Of a DNA stretch of 64,000 bases, positions 53,910 to 62,735 are shown in pieces. The notes under the pieces are model-generated. The model made no database searches. It worked only from the letters and a program-made list of their open reading frames with translations, and was not told where the DNA came from. Every line of letters starts with the position of its first letter. Position 1 is the stretch's first letter. This stretch comes from an uncultured Eubacteriales bacterium (GTDB taxonomy: Bacteria > Bacillota > Clostridia > Oscillospirales > Acutalibacteraceae). Location: assembly GCA_900314795.1 (NCBI GenBank), contig OMWP01000003.1, positions 1 through 64,000 of the forward strand, written 5' to 3'. The position numbers and the translations under genes were made by a program.

Positions 53910-54316
53910 AGCTGTTTTTTCAGCGTTAGCTGATTGCAGCCGTCGCGATACTCGTATTCCACTTCGTCTACCATGCTTTTCACCATGTAGATTCCCAGAC
54001 CGCCTATACCTCGTTCTTCTCCGGAAAGAAGAATGTCGGGATCCGGCTTTGCCAAGGGATCAAAGGGTGTTCCGCCGTCGATCAGACAGAAGGTTGCCAC
54101 GCCGTCCTCAATGCTGCCCCGTATCTCCGCCCATCCTTCTCCCGATGGGTACGCGTATAGCGTCACGTTCACGTACAGCTCTTCTACCGCCATTCGCAGC
54201 TGTGTGCGCGCCTTCGGCGTACAGCCGTGCGTGTCCAGCAGGTAACTGACAAAGGCAAGAATGACATCCATTCCCTCCAGCTTTGCGGGGATGCGCAGTA
54301 CGTTTTCCTCTTTCAT
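53906..54316 (-). CDS. RsbW-like HATPase kinase of module C
   Basis: 136-aa GHKL ATPase. N box MAVEELYVNVTLYAY (Asn present), G1 LIDGGTPFDPL, G2 GGLGIYMVKSMVDEVEY. Last gene of the minus-strand operon EamA, MATE-HATPase, PP2C, STAS, HATPase. It is closely similar in layout to the module B kinase. The stop codon is formed by the terminus of a MITE, so the C-terminal end may have been trimmed or replaced by the insertion. Confidence 0.9.
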   Translation of the reverse strand: MKEENVLRIPAKLEGMDVILAFVSYLLDTHGCTPKARTQLRMAVEELYVNVTLYAYPSGEGWAEIRGSIEDGVATFCLIDGGTPFDPLAKPDPDILLSGEERGIGGLGIYMVKSMVDEVEYEYRDGCNQLTLKKQL

Positions 54317-54349
54317 AGCGACTCGCTCCTTTCAAAAGGAAAGTCGGCG

Positions 54350-54649
54350 TTACTGTATGTCAAACACGGCGTCCAGACCTGTGTTTGACAGTACGTCCAT
54401 AAAGTTTTCTCCTACGTTGGAAAGTACCATGGAACCCTTTGACGCCTTCATCTTCTTGAAAGTAGCCAGCAAAATACGCAAGCCGGCAGAGGAGACATAG
54501 TCGCACTCAGCAAAATTCAGCGTCAATTCCTGCACGCCGCCCAGCTCCTTGTCCAGAAGTGCGGACAGCTCCGGCGCGGTCAGGGTGTTGAGTTCACCGG
54601 ACAAGTGAACGGTTAATGCGGTTCCGTTTTTTTCAGCGGTCAATTTCAT
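54350..54649 (-). CDS. STAS antagonist of module C
   Basis: 99-aa STAS protein, phospho-site CDYVSSAGLR (Ser53/Ser54). GGAGGTAATAAAA precedes ATG. It is 15 nt from the phosphatase and 33 nt from the kinase, so it is the likely substrate of both. Confidence 0.92.
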   Translation of the reverse strand: MKLTAEKNGTALTVHLSGELNTLTAPELSALLDKELGGVQELTLNFAECDYVSSAGLRILLATFKKMKASKGSMVLSNVGENFMDVLSNTGLDAVFDIQ

Positions 54650-54664
54650 TTTTATTACCTCCTA

Positions 54665-56113
54665 TTATTCTTTGATAGTTAAAATAACCATTGTCATATC
54701 GTCGAATTGGGGAACGCCCTGAGCAAAGCGGTTAACGTCCTCAAGAATATGCTCAAGCACCTGTTCGCCCGTCAGATCTTTCGTGTCTTCCATTACTTTT
54801 ATCAGCCGATCGTCGCCGTACAGCTCGCTCTTGGTGTTATGCGCCTCTGTGACGCCGTCGGTATACAACAGCAGACGGTCGCCCGGATCGAGCCGGATCT
54901 CGCCTTGCTTATAATGTGTAAACTCCATACCAGCAAGGAAAAGACCGTGATTCTTGGTTATCATTTCACTGGGCTGACCCTTGCGGAGGAAGATCGGGTA
55001 ATTGTGTCCGGCGTTGGTATATTGCAGCGTCATTGTCTGAATATCCAAAATACCGATCCACGCCGTCGCGAACATACCCTCGTCGTTGTTCTCGCAAAGC
55101 CGCACGTTGACTTCGTTAAAGATCTCCGATGTACTGTCTTTTGTCAGGGCGTAGTCCTTGATCATGGTCTTAGCCGTCATCATAAACAGAGCGGCAGGTG
55201 TTCCTTTGCCGGATACATCGGCGATCAAAAAGCAGATGCGGTGGTCGTCGATAGGGAAGTAGTCATAGAAATCACCGCCCACTTCCTTGGCAGTGTTCAT
55301 GCTGCCGCGCAGATTCAAGTCGAGATGCTCGGCAAACTCGGGCGCCACAGGGGGCAGGGCGTCTGTCTGGATCTTCGACGCGATGCGCAGATCCGTTTCT
55401 ACCGCTTCTAAATTGGCTCTGGCTTTCAATGCGGTGTGGGTACTGACGTTGGTGACAAGATACACAAGCGCCAGCGCAACGGGTAAGGACGTGGTCTCAA
55501 AAACCTCGCCTCCTTCGCCGAGAATCATCACCTGCGCCCAGTAAAGGATAGGCGCCGTAATGCCGAAGATAAACATACTTGCGGGGATCTCACAGTCGGC
55601 GGGTCTCCTCTTTTTACCCAGCGTCAGGAAGTAGAGCGCGATTAGCAGGGGAGAGAAAATATACAGATAAACGATCCCGTGGAAGAAGACGTCGAAGAAC
55701 TCCATCGTCCGCACGACACCGCTTTCATCTACCCGGAACATCAGGTGGGTCCACGGTGTTACGGCGCAGAGCGCAACGGTCGCCGCAGTGGGCAGCATAT
55801 AGAAGATGATCAGCGCGATCTTTCCCGGACGTATGCCGAGCCGATCAAGTAAGTATAGGTTCAAAAAACCGGCAAAAATGATGAAAGCGATACTGTAGCC
55901 GCATGCTGCGATATAGGCAGGCACTCTCAAAGTCGAATGTCCGTCAATAAGCGCCCAAGAAATCTCGAGAGCGCACATGACGATTCCCGAAATCAACATA
56001 AGAGAGATAAGGTCTGTGATCTTCTGCTTGTAAAGGAAAATGTTGTTGATGAGCAAAACGCTCAGAAGGATCGCCGCAACAGCCAGAAGCTCCAGAAATA
56101 ATCGGTTAGCCAT
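54665..56113 (-). CDS. 7TM sensor fused to SpoIIE/PP2C phosphatase
   Basis: 482 aa. Residues 1-~235 contain seven hydrophobic helices of the 7TM-histidine-kinase-like type, a different sensor from the Cache/HAMP proteins in modules A and B. PP2C ~262-482 has VGGDFYDYF, IADVSGKGTPAALFM, YTNAGHNYP, LYTDGVTEA and FDDMTMVIL. It should dephosphorylate the STAS protein 54350 in response to a membrane or small-molecule cue. Confidence 0.9.
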   Translation of the reverse strand: MANRLFLELLAVAAILLSVLLINNIFLYKQKITDLISLMLISGIVMCALEISWALIDGHSTLRVPAYIAACGYSIAFIIFAGFLNLYLLDRLGIRPGKIALIIFYMLPTAATVALCAVTPWTHLMFRVDESGVVRTMEFFDVFFHGIVYLYIFSPLLIALYFLTLGKKRRPADCEIPASMFIFGITAPILYWAQVMILGEGGEVFETTSLPVALALVYLVTNVSTHTALKARANLEAVETDLRIASKIQTDALPPVAPEFAEHLDLNLRGSMNTAKEVGGDFYDYFPIDDHRICFLIADVSGKGTPAALFMMTAKTMIKDYALTKDSTSEIFNEVNVRLCENNDEGMFATAWIGILDIQTMTLQYTNAGHNYPIFLRKGQPSEMITKNHGLFLAGMEFTHYKQGEIRLDPGDRLLLYTDGVTEAHNTKSELYGDDRLIKVMEDTKDLTGEQVLEHILEDVNRFAQGVPQFDDMTMVILTIKE

Positions 56114-56130
56114 AGCTCAGGTTCCTTTCA

Positions 56131-57870
56131 TCAAGATGATATTTTGATAGAGAATGCGCTTCGGTTAAAGCTCATGGTGGTCAGATGGTGCCTGTTGTCA
56201 CCCAGCTTTTCCATATAGGCGGAAACCGCGAAGGAAGCAAGGGAAGTAACGCTCACATCTTCTTCCGAGATATCGAAGAGAATGCCGTCATCCTTAGTGA
56301 TGATCTTGATCTGATCGGGATGCAAAAAGATCGTAAACTCGCTGAGAACCTTTTTATCCTCGTTTTTCTCGCGAATGAGGATATACAGCTCTTCGACCAG
56401 CAATTTGATTTTTCCTATCGTGCGCTTGTCATACTCATGCTTCTGCAACAGCGCTTCCACGTCCTTTTGCAGAGCGATGATCTGCTCCGGTTCTACGGAA
56501 AGATGGAACAGGTAGGAGTTTTCGTCTCCGGGTACCTTAGAGAGCAGCAGCGGACAGTCCTTTTTGCCGTAACGCACGACCAGATAGAGCAGCAGCAGCG
56601 CGTAGGCGACAGCCGGAGCCGCGGCAATACCGATGAACATACCGGTTATACCGAATATTTTTCCGATGATCACAGCCAGACCGACGCTGAAAATGACGTC
56701 TCTCAGCGCGCATACCGCCAGCCCCAGTCCGATCCTCTCTATGACCAGATAATAAGAGGTGAGCAGATACAGGATACTGATAAAGGTGGAGCCAAACGCT
56801 GTTATCCTTACGCCGGTCACGACCCAGCCGGCAAGCATGGGATCCGCTATGTTCAAAAATTGCGGGACAAACGGCGCGACGATCAACAGAACCACTGTGA
56901 CGATAATGCCTTCGATAACGGCGGTCTTGTTCGCCAGGGAGAAGCTGGAACGAAGTCCTTTATGATTCTGTTCTCCGACGTAAACGCTGAAGATGGGGCC
57001 GACAGCCTGACCGATGCCGTCAAAGAGCAGCTGGAATTCGCGGCACAGGGTAACGGCGGATGCCAGTATCAGGTACTCGGGGCCGAACTGCGCGCTGATA
57101 AAAGCGTTGAGCGCGGCAGTGAAGATCGCCAGGAAAAGATAGGAGCTCGAGTCGATGATGCTGTAGCGGATAACATCCTTCATGATACCGAAGGAGAAAT
57201 ACAGATTCCATCGCAGGGAATTGCTTTTTTTAGCGAAATGAATCAGCAGGATCAGGATAGAAACAGCATTGAACAGGAACGACGCCAGTCCGATACCGCG
57301 GATTCCCATGATAGGACTGAGGATGATAGAAAGCGCAATGTTTCCCAGACCCTGCGCCGCGGTAGCGATCGTGGAGATAGCCTCGTCGCCGTCGCTGTAC
57401 ACCATATTGGCGATGAGCATTTGGAAGGGCAGGATCAGGATCGTAAAACGCATCCAGAACAGATAACCGAGGGCTTGCTCCAGAACCGATTGGGGAGGGG
57501 AGTAGCTGCGCAGATAAAGCTCTCCGAAAAAGGTGAACACCAGGAACAGGAGAACCCCTACGATAACAGACATCAGCACACCAAAGCCAAATGCCTGATC
57601 CGCTCGATCCTTATTGAATTTACCCATCTCCTTAGCGTACAGCAGGGGGATACCGATGGAGATGACGGAGCCGAAAAAGACAGCGAGCGAGTAGAGCGGC
57701 GTCACCAGCGTGATCCCCGCCACAGCGTCGGAGCCGATGGCGGCGCCCGCGATGACAGAATCGGACATCAATAGGATCGACGCTACCATCATGGTCAGCG
57801 TACCGCCTAAAAGCATTGAGAAATATTTTTTTGACATCAGCGTCGACTGACGTTTAGCGTTTTTTTGCAT
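56131..57870 (-). CDS. MATE transporter fused to degenerate HATPase-like domain
   Basis: 579 aa. Residues 1-~440 form a MATE exporter (SDSVIAGAAIGSDAVAGITL at the family's N-terminal motif). Residues ~445-579 resemble the RsbW-type ATPase, but the N box reads LLVEELYILIREKN: the Mg-binding Asn after EEL is replaced, whereas KDDGILFD keeps the G1 Asp-x-Gly. The domain probably binds a partner without kinase activity. ATG 57870 lies 13 nt after AAGGAG; the GTG at 57882 is too close. It is the counterpart of the fusion at 33832 and lies between the EamA and phosphatase genes. Confidence 0.85.
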   Translation of the reverse strand: MQKNAKRQSTLMSKKYFSMLLGGTLTMMVASILLMSDSVIAGAAIGSDAVAGITLVTPLYSLAVFFGSVISIGIPLLYAKEMGKFNKDRADQAFGFGVLMSVIVGVLLFLVFTFFGELYLRSYSPPQSVLEQALGYLFWMRFTILILPFQMLIANMVYSDGDEAISTIATAAQGLGNIALSIILSPIMGIRGIGLASFLFNAVSILILLIHFAKKSNSLRWNLYFSFGIMKDVIRYSIIDSSSYLFLAIFTAALNAFISAQFGPEYLILASAVTLCREFQLLFDGIGQAVGPIFSVYVGEQNHKGLRSSFSLANKTAVIEGIIVTVVLLIVAPFVPQFLNIADPMLAGWVVTGVRITAFGSTFISILYLLTSYYLVIERIGLGLAVCALRDVIFSVGLAVIIGKIFGITGMFIGIAAAPAVAYALLLLYLVVRYGKKDCPLLLSKVPGDENSYLFHLSVEPEQIIALQKDVEALLQKHEYDKRTIGKIKLLVEELYILIREKNEDKKVLSEFTIFLHPDQIKIITKDDGILFDISEEDVSVTSLASFAVSAYMEKLGDNRHHLTTMSFNRSAFSIKISS

Positions 57871-57945
57871 TGGATGTATCACTCCTTTTTAAGCGACGAT
57901 ACGGTTGCTTTTATCATGATATCGGTCTGCTGATGCTGCTGACGA

Positions 57946-58935
57946 TCAGAATACGGTGTCCACAACGACCATCACGCTTCCTGCTACGATCCCGAGCAGG
58001 AAAAGATACTGGGTTTTGCTGACCTTTTCTTTCATGAAAACGCGGCCTCCGATCATGACAAAGATCGGGTATACAGCCAGCAACGGATCGGTAGAAACGG
58101 AATTGATCGCCATTGCGTAGCTGTAAAAGACGACTCCGATGTTATCTGTCAGCGCCCCGAGGATGCGGGGAGCGCTTTTCTTGGTGAACGGATTGTACGC
58201 CTTCTTTTCCTTGATGAGGATATAGATCCAGAACCCGAGGGCAAACGCCGCGTATTCCATGCCGACGATGATGATGCTGTCGCCCTCGGGCATAGCGTAG
58301 CCATAGGTGGTGTCCAGACAAACCCCCGTGACGATCGTCTCCAAAGCGTCTGCGATCGAGAAGACGACCGGAAAAATCAGCGTCCCCAGACCGCGGCTCA
58401 TCCACTTGGCTTTTTGATACTGCGGGTTGCTTCGGTGAGCCTTATTACGAACGATCGATAGCAGGATAATGCTGATCAAAATCACCAGTATGCCCAATGA
58501 TCGTAACGGCGTTAACAGCTTTGCGACGGAATCGACCCTTCCGAGTATCAGATAAACGATGATCAGCAATACGGTAGATGTGCCGCCGCTGATACCCTCT
58601 ACGGGGGACTGCACCGTCGCCTCGTTGTAGACGTAGCCTTTGTACGAGATGGTGTTGACGACGGCGTATACAATGCCGAAAAGCGTCATGGGCCAGTACC
58701 TGACGGCGCTTTCCCAGATAGTAAACGGTTCGTCCCGTATGATCAGATAGACAAGAGCGATCACAAAAAACACGAGCCCGACGCAGACCGAGAATTTTAA
58801 GCAGATATGCTTTTCCTTCTCATCGTGCACACCGGCTTTATACAGTAAGCAGGATGCCGACCACATCAGTATCGCCGCGACAACGAATATTAACCAAACG
58901 ATATTATTCAATGAATAATAAACCTCCTGAGCCAA
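57946..58935 (-). CDS. EamA/DMT-family transporter
   Basis: 329 aa, ten hydrophobic helices in two five-helix repeats (SCLLYKAG; GYVYNEATVQSPVEGISGGT; AINSVSTDPLLAVYPIFVMI), the plan of drug/metabolite transporters. First gene of the module C operon, 75 nt before the MATE fusion. GGAGG precedes the start. Substrate unknown. Confidence 0.82.
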   Translation of the reverse strand: MAQEVYYSLNNIVWLIFVVAAILMWSASCLLYKAGVHDEKEKHICLKFSVCVGLVFFVIALVYLIIRDEPFTIWESAVRYWPMTLFGIVYAVVNTISYKGYVYNEATVQSPVEGISGGTSTVLLIIVYLILGRVDSVAKLLTPLRSLGILVILISIILLSIVRNKAHRSNPQYQKAKWMSRGLGTLIFPVVFSIADALETIVTGVCLDTTYGYAMPEGDSIIIVGMEYAAFALGFWIYILIKEKKAYNPFTKKSAPRILGALTDNIGVVFYSYAMAINSVSTDPLLAVYPIFVMIGGRVFMKEKVSKTQYLFLLGIVAGSVMVVVDTVF

Positions 58936-59199
58936 AGCCTGAGAATGATTTCAGGCTGACGCATTTTGATAAAAAAGTATAGAGTTACGAGAAAAACTTA
59001 CCAATATTCATATTTTATCATATCTTATGACAAGCTACAATCCAAAAAAGCGCTCCATTTTTGGTGAATATGCACATATAATTCCTTTTGCGAAGCAGAT
59101 TTTCGGGTGTTTCTTCTTGCTTTGCTACGACTTGTCATCGTCATTGCTCCTGTTTTGTATGCCGTCGCAGAACTCCCCGACAAACGCGAACAGCGGGGG

Positions 59200-59627
59200 A
59201 GAAGGAGCGGATCAGATACGCACTCCACCGTTTCTTAGGGAGCGAGGAGAGCGAATATAACTATCAGGCTTTAAAACTGTTTATGCTCGGGGCAATCCAC
59301 CGAGCCTTCCATCCCGGATGTAAATTTGAAACTATGCTCTGCTTGGTGGGCGGTCAGGGCGCGGGCAAAAGTACGTTCTTCCGCTTCATGGCAGTCCGGG
59401 ATGAGTGGTTCTCCGACGATCTTCGTAATCTTGACGACGAGAACGTCTACCGCAAGCTGCAGGGTCACTGGATCATCGAGATGATCGCTTCACTATACAG
59501 TATGGCGGAAAAGGGCACGCGTGCCGTTGACATCTCGGTTGACGTTTGGTTGACATCTCGGTTGACAGCAGAAAGCCTGATAAACAGTGGCTTTTCAGCA
59601 TTTGTAAACCATGTAAACCAATATTAG
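59200..59627 (+). pseudogene. VapE/VirE-family ATPase fragment
   Basis: The middle of a virulence-associated-E-type primase/helicase: FLGSEESEYNYQALKLFML, then Walker A VGGQGAGKSTFFRF and DLRNLDDENVYRKLQGHWI. The N-terminal ~half is absent, and after EMIA the sequence departs from the family and ends. Such genes belong to prophages and integrative elements. No ribosome-binding site or intact start is seen. Confidence 0.7.
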
Positions 59628-59986
59628 TAAGAGAATAATAATATAGCGAATGGGGACAAGCTGTGTTGATTAAAAAAGTTTTTGCCCTCGGTTGACAGTT
59701 GACGGTTGACAGGCGCGTGCGCCTTATAGACTTCCTACGCTTGATTGGCTGACAATGAAAAAGCTTCACTGTCAAAATTTACTTATGATATTTTCGAGCT
59801 TGCGGACAACAATAGTATTGCGGCGTGATTCTCCGATGATGAATCGGTTCAGTTTGATCGCGCTGACAAAGGGCTGTATTGTGGTCTGACAGTTTCTCCT
59901 GACACGGTATCGCGGCAGGGGGGATAGGGGAGAAAGTCCCCGCTGTCTGCCGCGGTACTGCCCCAAATCTGAAAAGGAGAAATACC
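59628..59986. other. Intergenic, island left part
   Basis: Contains GGTTGACAGTTGACGGTTGA (59693-59712), a simple repeat in the style of 4344-4410, and a GGGGAGAAAGTCCCC hairpin (59929-59943) just before the spore-protein gene. No gene is supported. Confidence 0.4.
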
Positions 59987-60241
59987 ATGTCCAAGAGCAA
60001 TATCGTTGTTCCCGAGGCAAAGGACGCGCTGGAGCGCTTCAAGATGGAAGCCGCTAACGAAGTCGGCGTCAACCTCAAGCAGGGCTATAACGGTGACCTG
60101 ACCTCCAAGCAGGCAGGCTCCATCGGCGGTCAGATGGTCAACGTCATGTGTCCTGTACGACAAGCAGTAATACTCAGGAATAATCAGACTTGTTATGATC
60201 ATCTGGAGAAGGTTACATACACCTACGGGCTGGTGGTATAA
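59987..60241 (+). CDS. Alpha/beta-type small acid-soluble spore protein, altered tail
   Basis: 84 aa. VVPEAKDALERFKMEAANEV, GVNLKQGYNGDLTSKQAGSI and GGQMV match the SASP family, which coats and protects spore DNA. After GGQMV the usual second DNA-binding helix (basic, MVKKMI-like) is replaced by NVMCPVRQAVILRNNQ and an unrelated tail, suggesting a frameshift or junction near 60140. AAAGGAG precedes ATG 59987. It supports a spore-forming host; DNA binding of this copy may be impaired. Confidence 0.7.
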   Translation: MSKSNIVVPEAKDALERFKMEAANEVGVNLKQGYNGDLTSKQAGSIGGQMVNVMCPVRQAVILRNNQTCYDHLEKVTYTYGLVV

Positions 60242-60295
60242 CCCCTTGAAATCCCCATAAATAAGTCGTTATTAAGCAATTGCATACAATGAATT

Positions 60296-60332
60296 CAGGG
60301 AGCAGTCATCTCGAACTGCTCCCTGTGCTTTT
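60296..60332 (+). terminator. Rho-independent terminator
   Basis: 11-bp stem CAGGGAGCAGT/ACTGCTCCCTG then TGCTTTTC. The rest of 60333-60584 is AT-rich with nothing recognised. Confidence 0.8.
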
Positions 60333-60584
60333 CTGTTATTCAATTCCTATAGTAACGATTGCAGATCACCTTTTCTCTGCAGAAATATCAATTCCAATAT
60401 TTAGTTTTGCATATCATCAACTATAAGAAACCGTCTCTGTTTCGATATAATTCCAATCTCGAAAAATAGATCCTAAAATGAGCAGTTTTATTTGTCACTT
60501 GTACTCCTAAATGGTATTATTTCCATTCGTAGGTAGTCAGGTCAAATGAAAGCATCTATGATCGATTCCCACGAGAAAATCGAA

Positions 60585-62240
60585 CTAATTCCATCTCCAT
60601 GAGTACTCGGGTTTCAATTCTTTTTTGTCGCTGTTGTCTTCGTGATTTCTCTTTCCCAACAAAACATCTTCACGAGATACTGTGGGATCGAACCAATCGG
60701 CTTTCTCGAGCGCCCATTCTATCCATTCCTTTTCTTGTTCATTTAGATCGGGTTTTGACGCTACTTCATTGACATAAGCACGGATTTTGCGGGCTTTGTC
60801 ATAATCATCCGCAGCGTTGCATAAACCGTTCACTCTTTTGATTTCTTCGTTTTTCAGTTCTCTGCGCTGTTCACGTAAACGCTTTTCTTCCTCTTCTTTT
60901 CGAATTCGCTCTTCACGTTTCAGCCTCTCCTGGCGATTAACCTCTGATTTCTCGTAAAGGGAAATCAGGATGTTTCCAAGTTGGTTTTCCAGCACGTTCT
61001 TATCAGAATCCTTGTAAACCTGCTTATCAAATACCGATAAACGCAGCTTTCCGTTGAAGAGATAGTCGTACTTCCTAATTTGAGGTTTAGATGCCCAGTT
61101 ATGTAAGCGTATATTTTTCTCGTACTTCTCGATCTCCTTCAATTCATCCGGTGTCTTGACATGAATGACCTGTGTTTCATCCTCATAGATTTTGAATGTT
61201 ACGCGTTCGCCCAGAATCATTACGGAGAAATCATCGTTGACCTTGCCTCCTAACTGCTCGATCGCATAGAAAAGATCATTAAACAGCGCATATACACGAG
61301 GGCGTGTTTCATTTGAAATATCCCTGAACAACGGCGGTTCACCTTCCGGAATAGAATTGTAATAGGGATCTCTTTTTCGTGTCCGCTTTTCTTCTCTTGA
61401 GTGGCTTTTCGCCCAACGATTGATATCAGTCTGATTCTTTTTGATTGCTGGATGCGTTTTAGAGGAACTGTTCAGAATACCGGCGGCTACGGTTATGATT
61501 TGATCTCTTGTTATATCGGAGAGAGAAGACAAAAGAGGCTTCTCATGCAATTCTTCACTGATTGCTCCGACCGAGCGAAATGCTGTCAGACACTCTGGTG
61601 CATCGCTGTCTTGCAGGGGGAGCTTTGGAGGATTCTGACCGGCAAAGAAAGGTTTCCAATAGCTCATAGCGGGCTTGGAAATATCCATGAGTTTATACGC
61701 TTGCCGTATGGTGTTTTCACTCAATCCGTAATTCTTAGCAATGTTGACGATGTAATCGGACCATAATTCTTCGTATAGTTTCTTGCGTTTGATCGTGACT
61801 AATATTGAATCCAGCTTGATTTCTTGTCCTGTCGGAGGATATTCATTGGCACTCTCAATAGCATTAGATTTAGTTAGACTTGATGCTTTGATTGGGGAGA
61901 AGGTTTTCGATGCACTGCTGTTTTGATTCTTTACTGATTTCTTTTCTTTTTTCGATTTCGCGGTAATTTCCTTTGCTGTTTGGGTTGCCTCTTCATCAAT
62001 TACCGGAAGCATAATCTCTTTCGAAACTGAATCGGGTAATGGTGTTCTCTGCACATCCTTACCTGCCGCAAGACTGCCCCAATAAGAGTTGGTCGGCAAC
62101 GGAATACCGGCATCTTCTTATGCTTTCTTTAACTTATCGTAAGGAACATTATATTTTTTGGCGGTTTTTCCCGCCGCATTTGTCCATATCTCATCATACA
62201 ATTCCTGTGCCGCAAAAGGCGTCATTTTGTATACGTTCAT
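60585..62240 (-). pseudogene. DNA-binding-like protein gene broken by one in-frame stop
   Basis: One reading frame runs from ATG 62240 (strong AAGGAGG upstream) to 60585 except for a TAA at 62120-62118. Both sides belong together: LYDEIWTNAAGKTAKKYNVP before the stop, then EDAGIPLPTNSYWGSLAAGK after it, matching a family pattern (YEEVW...AKKYGVS...PPRGYWAKLAAGK). A second such unit follows at ELWSDYIVNIAKNYGLS...MSYWKPFFAGQ, so it has two HTH-like repeats. The C-terminal part has a charged coiled coil (RLKREERIRKEEEEKRLREQ) and ends KPEYSWRWN. A single-base change from Tyr, Glu, Gln or Lys would explain the stop. The 3' segment alone could encode 504 aa from TTG 62099, without a ribosome-binding site. 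An alternative longer start is GTG 62357. Confidence 0.7.
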
Positions 62241-62353
62241 AATGCTTTCCTCCTTCCTTGCTAAAATGATTCTTTCTTCCAGCCACAGCTTCCCGGCGTG
62301 AAGCTGTTCCATTTCTCTTTCATATTGTGCTTTGCTTTGAGTCACCTCTTTCA

Positions 62354-62677
62354 TCACTTGTCGCCACGTAATAAAAAACTCAAGTCCTTCTTCATGGATG
62401 TAAACTCGCTGATAATCGTTTCGAGATTATGCTCGATACCCTGCACCTGTACTTCGTTGATCTTACCATGCTTATACGCAATCAGTCGCTCAGGAACAAT
62501 TGCATAGCTCCAGCTGTCCGTATACCGATCTTCGTTGTGGACAGCAAACCCGATCGGAAGCTTTTCCTCACGCATACCTCGGCTCAGTATAATGGGAGAG
62601 ATACCCAAATAATCAGCTGCGATCTTGCAGGTTATCTTATCCATGCTTCTGATATCATCATCCGTATATTTCGTCAA
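62354..62677 (-). CDS. Excisionase-like HTH protein of a mobile element
   Basis: 107 aa. The N-terminal part (DKITCKIAADYLGISPIILS) is a winged/MerR-like helix-turn-helix, followed by an AIVPERLIAYKHG segment common in small DNA-binding proteins of clostridial plasmids and integrative elements. A C-terminal helix follows. AGGTG precedes ATG 62677. Its stop abuts an upstream start of the broken gene at 62357, so the two may be coupled. Confidence 0.65.
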   Translation of the reverse strand: MTKYTDDDIRSMDKITCKIAADYLGISPIILSRGMREEKLPIGFAVHNEDRYTDSWSYAIVPERLIAYKHGKINEVQVQGIEHNLETIISEFTSMKKDLSFLLRGDK

Positions 62678-62735
62678 ACCGTTTCACCTCTTTTCATTTA
62701 GAATAGTATTATATCCAGTCGAGTAATACAATAAT

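Noticed and set aside
56185-57774. 529-aa open frame opposite the second MATE fusion
   Set aside because: Rich in Asp, Gln, Arg and His as expected for an antisense shadow of a membrane protein; no family features.
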